Under the pieces are notes generated by a model that saw only the letters and a list, made by a program, of their open reading frames with translations, made no database searches and was not told the origin of the DNA. A DNA stretch of 10,399 nucleotides, taken from Clostridia bacterium (GTDB taxonomy: Bacteria > Bacillota > Clostridia > Oscillospirales > CAG-272). Below are positions 6,614-10,399 of the stretch, piece after piece. Within the stretch, counting starts at the first letter, position 1. Every line of letters begins with the position of its first letter. The stretch is from positions 1 to 10,399 of the forward strand of contig JAFQJX010000120.1 of assembly GCA_017397205.1 (NCBI GenBank), given 5' to 3'. Made by a program: the position numbers and the translations under genes.

Positions 6614-7306
6614 TTATATCGTTGGGTCCGCCCCGTCCTCCGCACACGCCATTCCCGAAAGAAGCGGTCTGACTTCTCCTGACAGACGGGCGGCTATGTT
6701 GGCATAGGCAACCTCTTGTTTGTGTTCCTCACGCGGTACGGCGCCAAGCAGCTGTGCGCCGACCGTATCAATCATCTCACGCAGGTCCAGCCCTGCGCCG
6801 TATGACGAGAGCACCAGCCGCAGCCGTCTCACTCCCATCGCATCAAGTGATGCCCGCACCGCGGCAGTCCGCGAAAGCGCGCCGCCAAGGCAGCTGTGGC
6901 ATAAAATCCCCGTGTCACACGAGGGTCCAAGCAGCGCCGCCCCCTGTGGATCGGTATCCACGAGCAGAACGTCTGCCTCCAGCTCGGCCTGGATTCTGTC
7001 AAGAAAGGAAACGGGCGACGGACAGGACCCGCCGTCACCGCCGAGCCGCCCCGGGACGAGAAGCAGGCGCTCCCCCACAGGCAGAGCCACCTCGCGCGGA
7101 GTGCGCGCGCCCGAAAGTAAATCTCCAAGGTGATACACCGCCCCTGCCTGCCCGAGAAGCAGGTCCAGAGAGGGCCGCGAAAGGTCGGCATCCAACAGAG
7201 CCACCCTGTCACCGCGCAAGGCGAATGCGCGCGCAAGCCCCACCGCAAGGGTGGAGGTGCCGCAGCCGCCGCTGCCGCCCGTGACAAAAATTCTCTGTCT
7301 GTCCAT
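6614..7306 (-). CDS. MinD/ParA-like P-loop protein lacking both Walker A lysines
   Basis: Protein of 230 aa with MinD/ParA (SIMIBI) architecture. The N-terminal loop VTGGSGGCGTST (8-19) sits where the family has GGKGGVGKTT: the signature lysine is Ser12 and the P-loop lysine is Thr17. Other parts remain: A' motif LLDADLSRPSLD (37-48), Walker B-like VLLVDTDPQG (113-122), and a MinD-like tail, AYANIAARLSGEVRPLL. After it the protein ends in an acidic stretch without the amphipathic membrane-targeting helix of true MinD. No minC or minE is nearby. ATP hydrolysis is therefore doubtful; it may be a pseudo-ATPase or bind a nucleotide differently. ATG 7306 is preferred over the in-frame GTG at 7312 because GAGGTGG is spaced for it. 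It is the first gene of its transcript and runs 10 bp ahead of the mgsA-like gene. Confidence 0.82.
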   Translation of the reverse strand: MDRQRIFVTGGSGGCGTSTLAVGLARAFALRGDRVALLDADLSRPSLDLLLGQAGAVYHLGDLLSGARTPREVALPVGERLLLVPGRLGGDGGSCPSPVSFLDRIQAELEADVLLVDTDPQGAALLGPSCDTGILCHSCLGGALSRTAAVRASLDAMGVRRLRLVLSSYGAGLDLREMIDTVGAQLLGAVPREEHKQEVAYANIAARLSGEVRPLLSGMACAEDGADPTI

Positions 7307-7335
7307 AGCCACCTCGTCCGTTGTGCGTCAATAGT

Positions 7336-7364
7336 ATTATACCGAATGGCGGCGGCTTTGTCAA
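7336..7364 (-). promoter_or_regulatory. Sigma-70/SigA-type promoter of the MinD-like/MgsA-like transcript
   Basis: On the minus strand, TTGACA (7364-7359) and TATAAT (7341-7336) are both perfect and separated by 17 bp. Transcription would begin near 7329, about 23 nt before the start codon. A short inverted repeat, CCC TTGC GGG, lies just upstream of the -35 box. Confidence 0.88.
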
Positions 7365-7417
7365 TTCCCGCAAGGGGGTATCGGAGCAGATTTTTTCTCC
7401 CCCGCGCAAAAAAGCCG

Positions 7418-7437
7418 AAAACCCGTAGGGTTTTTTT
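7418..7437. terminator. Terminator-like hairpin between the divergent promoters
   Basis: A 7-bp stem, AAAACCC (7418-7424) with GGGTTTT (7428-7434), has a GTA loop and continues into TTT on the plus strand. On the minus strand it is followed by CGGC and six T. A4-6 and T7 tracts on both sides allow longer alternative pairing. No gene needs terminating here, so it may isolate the two promoters or stop antisense transcripts. Confidence 0.45.
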
Positions 7438-7447
7438 GCTTGAGGGC

Positions 7448-7476
7448 TTGATAAACGCCGCTTAATGTTATATAAT
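7448..7476 (+). promoter_or_regulatory. Sigma-70/SigA-type promoter of the glyA-pfkA operon
   Basis: TTGATA (7448-7453) and TATAAT (7471-7476) are separated by 17 bp. The predicted start near 7483 leaves a leader of only about 28 nt before glyA, so there is no room for a riboswitch downstream of this promoter. Confidence 0.82.
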
Positions 7477-7510
7477 ATATTTCTAAATATAACGAAGATG
7501 GAGATTTGCC

Positions 7511-8755
7511 ATGATTGAAAGCAACCTGAGCCGCCTGACCGCCCTCGACCCCGAAATCGGAGAGGCAATCCGAGAGGAATACCAGCGCGAGAGGAACGGG
7601 CTGGAGCTGATTGCGAGCGAAAACGTCGTCAGCGAGGCGGTCCTTCTTGCCGCAGGCAGTATTCTGACCAACAAATATGCAGAGGGCTATCCCGGTCGCC
7701 GCTACTACGGCGGCTGTGAAAAGGTGGACGTGGTGGAAACCGTCGCCATTGAACGCGCCAAGCAGCTGTTCGGCGCCGCCTACGCCAACGTGCAGCCCCA
7801 CTCGGGCTCTCAGGCAAATACCGCCGTGTACGTTGCCCTGCTTCAGACGGGCGACACCGTCATGGGTATGAGTCTTGCCGAGGGCGGACACCTGACCCAC
7901 GGCAGCCCCGTGAATCTTTCGGGTCTTTACTACAACTTCGTTCCCTACGGGCTGAACCCCGAAACGGAGGAGCTGGACTACGATAAAATGGAGGAGATTG
8001 CCCTGGAGTGCAAGCCCCGTCTGATTGTCGCAGGCGCCTCCGCCTACCCCCGCGTCATTGACTTTGAGCGCATCGCCGCCATCGCCCACAAGGTGGGTGC
8101 CTACCTCATGGTAGATATGGCGCACATTGCAGGTCTGGTCGCGGCGGGCGTGCATCCCTCTCCCCTGCCCTATGCAGACGTGGTGACGACCACCACCCAC
8201 AAAACCCTGCGCGGTCCGCGCGGCGGTCTGATTCTCACCAACAACGAGGAAATTGCAAAGAAAATCAACAAAGCAATTTTCCCCGGTATTCAGGGCGGCC
8301 CCCTGCTGCATATCATTGCGGCTAAGGCGGTCTGCTTCCGTGAGGCGCTTTCCCCTGCATTTGTGGAATATCAGAAGCAGGTGGTGAAGAACTGCGCCGC
8401 CCTTGCCGAGGCGCTCTCGGCGGAGGGCTTCCGTCTGGTATCGGGCGGAACGGAAAACCACCTTGCCCTCGTGGACCTGCGTCCCTTCGGCATTACGGGC
8501 AAGGAAATGGAGCACCGCCTGGATGCCTGCGGCATCACCGTCAACAAGAATGCCATTCCGAACGACCCCGAAAAGCCCTTTGTCACCTCGGGCATCCGCG
8601 TCGGCACCGCCGCCGTCACCACCCGTGGTCTCGTGGAGGAGGACATGGTGCTGATTGCCCACCTGCTGAAGCTTTGTGCAACCGAGTTTGAGGGTCAGCA
8701 GGAATACGTGCGCGGCGAGGTTGCCAAGCTTTGCGCAAAATACCCCCTGTTCTAA
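7511..8755 (+). CDS. glyA: GlyA: serine hydroxymethyltransferase
   Basis: PLP-dependent fold-type I enzyme of 414 aa, the normal bacterial length. It interconverts serine and glycine while passing a one-carbon unit to tetrahydrofolate. Visible motifs are LELIASENVVS (31-41), NKYAEGYPGRRYYGGCE (54-70), HSGSQAN (97-103), VDMAHIAGL (201-209, holding the PLP-ring Asp202 and His205) and the Schiff-base lysine Lys231 in TTTTHKTLRGPRGG. The C-terminal domain has the ordinary GTENHLALVDL and TSGIRVGTAA blocks. ATG 7511 is preceded by GGAG with 7-nt spacing. pfkA follows after 25 bp and is probably cotranscribed from the same promoter. No missing residues are apparent. Confidence 0.98.
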   Translation: MIESNLSRLTALDPEIGEAIREEYQRERNGLELIASENVVSEAVLLAAGSILTNKYAEGYPGRRYYGGCEKVDVVETVAIERAKQLFGAAYANVQPHSGSQANTAVYVALLQTGDTVMGMSLAEGGHLTHGSPVNLSGLYYNFVPYGLNPETEELDYDKMEEIALECKPRLIVAGASAYPRVIDFERIAAIAHKVGAYLMVDMAHIAGLVAAGVHPSPLPYADVVTTTTHKTLRGPRGGLILTNNEEIAKKINKAIFPGIQGGPLLHIIAAKAVCFREALSPAFVEYQKQVVKNCAALAEALSAEGFRLVSGGTENHLALVDLRPFGITGKEMEHRLDACGITVNKNAIPNDPEKPFVTSGIRVGTAAVTTRGLVEEDMVLIAHLLKLCATEFEGQQEYVRGEVAKLCAKYPLF

Positions 8756-8780
8756 TAATTTACTCAAAGAGGAAAAGGAT

Positions 8781-9845
8781 ATGAAAACATTTCGTAGAAT
8801 CGGCGTGCTGACGTCGGGCGGTGATGCCCCCGGTATGAACGCCGCCGTTCGTGCCGTCACCCGCGCCGCCCTCGCAAAGGGCGTGGAGGTCATGGGCATT
8901 TACCGTGGCTATTCAGGACTGATTGACGGGGATATCAAGCCCCTGGGCCTGCGCGACGTTTCCAACATTATCAACCACGGCGGCACCTTCCTGTACTCCG
9001 ACCGCTGCCCCGAATTCAAAACGGAGGAGGGCATGCAGAAGGCAATTGCCACCTGCGCCGAGTTCCAGATTGACGGCATCGTCGCCATCGGCGGCGACGG
9101 CACCTTCCGCGGTGCAACCGACCTGACTGCGCGCGGCATTCCCTGCATCGGTCTGCCCGGCACCATTGACAACGATATTACCTCCACCGACGCCACCATC
9201 GGCTTTGACACGGCAATGAATACCGTCATTGAGATGGTGGACCGCCTGCGCGACACCTGTGAATCTCACGCCCGCTGCAACGTGGTAGAGGTCATGGGAC
9301 GCGGTGCGGGTGATATTGCCGTTCGCACGGGCATTGCCGCGGGTGCGACGAGCGTAGCCATTCCCGAGATTCCCTTTGATGCCAATGCCGTCATTGAAAA
9401 AATCAAGCACGGCAGAGCCGTCGGAAAGAGAAACTTCATCGTCATCGTTTCCGAGGGTATGGGTGCTGATTTCTCCCAGAACCTCGCAGAACAGATTGAA
9501 GCGCAGACGGGGGTTGAAACCAAGTTTGCCCGTCTTGCACACGTCGTGCGCGGCGGCAACCCGAATCTGCGTGACCGCGTGATGGCTTCCCGTATGGGTG
9601 AGTTTGCCGTGGACCGCCTGATTGAAGGCAAGAGCAACCTCGTCATCTGTGAAAACGGCGGTGAAATCGTTGCCACCGACATCAACTTTGCGCTGATTCT
9701 TGACAGAATGTACAAGGGCAAGCTGAAGGACGGCGACCTCGCCCCCTACACCCCCGCGCAGATTGAGGAAATGAAGCTCCGCTGTGAGAAAAAGCGCGCG
9801 CTGATTGCATCTCTTTACGAGACCTGCAATCGCCTGTCCCTGTAA
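8781..9845 (+). CDS. pfkA: 6-phosphofructokinase, ATP-dependent type
   Basis: PfkA-family enzyme of 354 aa, which phosphorylates fructose 6-phosphate in glycolysis. N-terminal GVLTSGGDAPGMN (8-20), nucleotide loop GGDGTFRGA (104-112), catalytic PGTIDND (126-132) with Asp130, VVEVMGRGAGD (168-178) and VVRGGNPNLRDR are all present. Gly107 in GGDG and Gly127 in PGTIDND are the residues typical of ATP users; pyrophosphate-dependent enzymes have Asp and Lys there. It is about 34 residues longer than E. coli PfkA, mostly at the C-terminus. ATG 8781 with AGGAAAAGGA just upstream is chosen; the frame is open to 8676, but that part overlaps glyA. It overlaps the next gene by one base (TAATG). Confidence 0.96.
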   Translation: MKTFRRIGVLTSGGDAPGMNAAVRAVTRAALAKGVEVMGIYRGYSGLIDGDIKPLGLRDVSNIINHGGTFLYSDRCPEFKTEEGMQKAIATCAEFQIDGIVAIGGDGTFRGATDLTARGIPCIGLPGTIDNDITSTDATIGFDTAMNTVIEMVDRLRDTCESHARCNVVEVMGRGAGDIAVRTGIAAGATSVAIPEIPFDANAVIEKIKHGRAVGKRNFIVIVSEGMGADFSQNLAEQIEAQTGVETKFARLAHVVRGGNPNLRDRVMASRMGEFAVDRLIEGKSNLVICENGGEIVATDINFALILDRMYKGKLKDGDLAPYTPAQIEEMKLRCEKKRALIASLYETCNRLSL

Positions 9846-10120
9846 TGAAGCGGCATATCCCCGCCCTCATCTGGTGTGCAGCAGGCATCTTGCTGTGCAT
9901 CTATTTCGTGGGCTTCGGGCAGGGGCTTCGCCTGCATGACGGCGCACAGCTGTACCTGCTTTACGGCGCGCTTGCGCTGGCGGTAGGCGGCTATCTTACG
10001 CACGTGCTCCTCTGGCGCAAGGAAAACCTCTCCTCCGTCAATTTCGGATACAAGCTCGCTCTGGGGCTGCTTGCCCTCCTGCTCCTCCTGTCCTCCTTTA
10101 TCAAGGACCTGTTCTTTTAA
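9845..10120 (+). CDS. Small three-helix membrane protein of unknown function
   Basis: Protein of 91 aa with three hydrophobic segments that look like membrane helices: about 6-24, 37-57 and 67-88. The first is preceded by MKRH, and the loop between the second and third is basic (WRKEN). I do not recognise the family. The start codon shares one base with the pfkA stop (TAATG), and no separate strong ribosome site is seen, so translation appears coupled to pfkA. GC content and codon use resemble its neighbours, which supports a real gene, as does its snug fit before the palindromic region. A role linked to sugar metabolism would be inference from position only. Confidence 0.7.
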   Translation: MKRHIPALIWCAAGILLCIYFVGFGQGLRLHDGAQLYLLYGALALAVGGYLTHVLLWRKENLSSVNFGYKLALGLLALLLLLSSFIKDLFF

Positions 10121-10122
10121 GC

Positions 10123-10197
10123 GCATCTCCCGCCTCGCCTGTTCTGTTTATATATATGTATATAAGGAAGAACGCGGACAGGTAAGTCGTGAGATGC
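10123..10197. repeat. Long imperfect hairpin with an AT-rich core
   Basis: Nested inverted repeats are GCATCTC (10123-10129) with GAGATGC (10191-10197), CCTGT (10138-10142) with ACAGG (10178-10182), and TTATATA (10148-10154) with TATATAA (10159-10165) around the loop TATG. It begins 3 bases after the membrane-protein stop codon. There is no T tract after it, so it is not a standard terminator. It could be a 3' UTR structure, a small RNA or a mobile palindromic element. Confidence 0.45.
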
Positions 10198-10230
10198 TAT
10201 TGCGCTTTCCTTAAAAAACGCCCGTTCATA

Positions 10231-10258
10231 GCGTGATACTCTTAACGGAGTATCACGC
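10231..10258. repeat. Perfect 11-bp hairpin
   Basis: GCGTGATACTC (10231-10241) pairs perfectly with GAGTATCACGC (10248-10258) around the 6-nt loop TTAACG. It is followed by AGCGATATAA and not by a T run, so a terminator role is unlikely. It sits directly before the nested palindromic element. Confidence 0.65.
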
Positions 10259-10259
10259 A

Positions 10260-10383
10260 GCGATATAAATCCCTTGCGGGATTTGCGATATTCCCTTCGG
10301 GAGCGATATAGGGTTGAACCTTACGATATGTTTTAACATACTCGCCGCATGGCGAGATATGCTAAAACGAGGGGATTTATATC
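10260..10383. repeat. Nested palindromic element closed by a 12-bp inverted repeat
   Basis: GATATAAATCCC (10262-10273) is the exact reverse complement of GGGATTTATATC (10372-10383). Inside are AAATCCC/GGGATTT (10267-10273/10278-10284), TCCC/GGGA (10292-10295/10299-10302) and a long hairpin, GTTTTA-CATA-CTCGCC (10330-10346) with GGCGAG-TATG-TAAAAC (10351-10368). GCGATAT linkers recur at 10260, 10285 and 10303. GAGATATG (10354-10361) also matches CATATCTC (10383-10390), so several alternative folds are possible. The design resembles the hairpin array at the left edge but uses a different linker. It may continue past the window. It could be a MITE-like element; its family is unknown. Confidence 0.6.
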
Positions 10384-10399
10384 ATATCTCATTGGAGCA

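Noticed and set aside
7477..7510. Glycine riboswitch or other leader control of glyA
   Set aside because: The leader after the predicted promoter is only about 28 nt, too short for an aptamer and expression platform.
7361..8899. 512-codon open frame on the minus strand opposite glyA
   Set aside because: It is a shadow of glyA caused by high GC at third positions. Its translation is low-complexity and family-less, while glyA has complete PLP-enzyme motifs.
8781..9845. Pyrophosphate-dependent phosphofructokinase
   Set aside because: Gly107 and Gly127 are the ATP-type residues; the pyrophosphate enzymes carry Asp and Lys at these positions.

Overview
The window reads as chromosomal core DNA of a GC-rich Clostridia-type Firmicute, probably an uncultured gut member of the Oscillospirales or a related order. 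The evidence is gene content: Rex, a DnaD-type and a DnaI/DnaC-type primosome gene side by side, a YwiB-like (DUF1934) protein, and strong purine-rich Shine-Dalgarno sites (GGAGG) with frequent GTG starts. The taxonomic call is an inference from gene order and composition, not from a search.

Layout. Bases 1-191 hold an array of six short hairpins joined by a constant GAARTC-type linker, followed by a strong rho-independent terminator that ends an off-window transcript. A textbook promoter (TTGACA, 17 bp, TATAAT; 283-311) then starts a tight five-gene plus-strand operon: rimI, tsaD, rex, a dnaD-like gene and a dnaC/dnaI-like ATPase gene (374-4519). It joins ribosomal protein and tRNA modification, NADH/NAD+ sensing and replication initiation. 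A hairpin at 4570-4598 lies between this operon and the convergent minus-strand genes.

Minus-strand block (7306 down to 4615). A second perfect promoter (7364-7336) reads a MinD/ParA-like gene and a methylglyoxal-synthase-fold gene. A terminator-like hairpin (6136-6163) separates these from a GTGA-overlapping pair: a DUF1934 protein and holA (DNA polymerase III delta). The MinD-like protein lacks both lysines of its deviant Walker A motif. The MgsA-like protein keeps the fold signatures but lacks most residues known to be needed for methylglyoxal synthesis. These two neighbouring degenerate active sites are the most unusual coding signal in the window.

The divergent plus-strand unit (promoter 7448-7476) carries glyA (serine hydroxymethyltransferase), pfkA (ATP-type 6-phosphofructokinase) and a one-base-overlapping small three-helix membrane protein of unknown function (7511-10120). 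The last 279 bases contain no convincing gene. They are packed with inverted repeats: a long AT-cored hairpin, a perfect 11-bp hairpin, and a nested palindromic element closed by a 12-bp inverted repeat with GCGATAT linkers. Palindrome-rich DNA therefore occurs at both ends of a compact core-gene segment.
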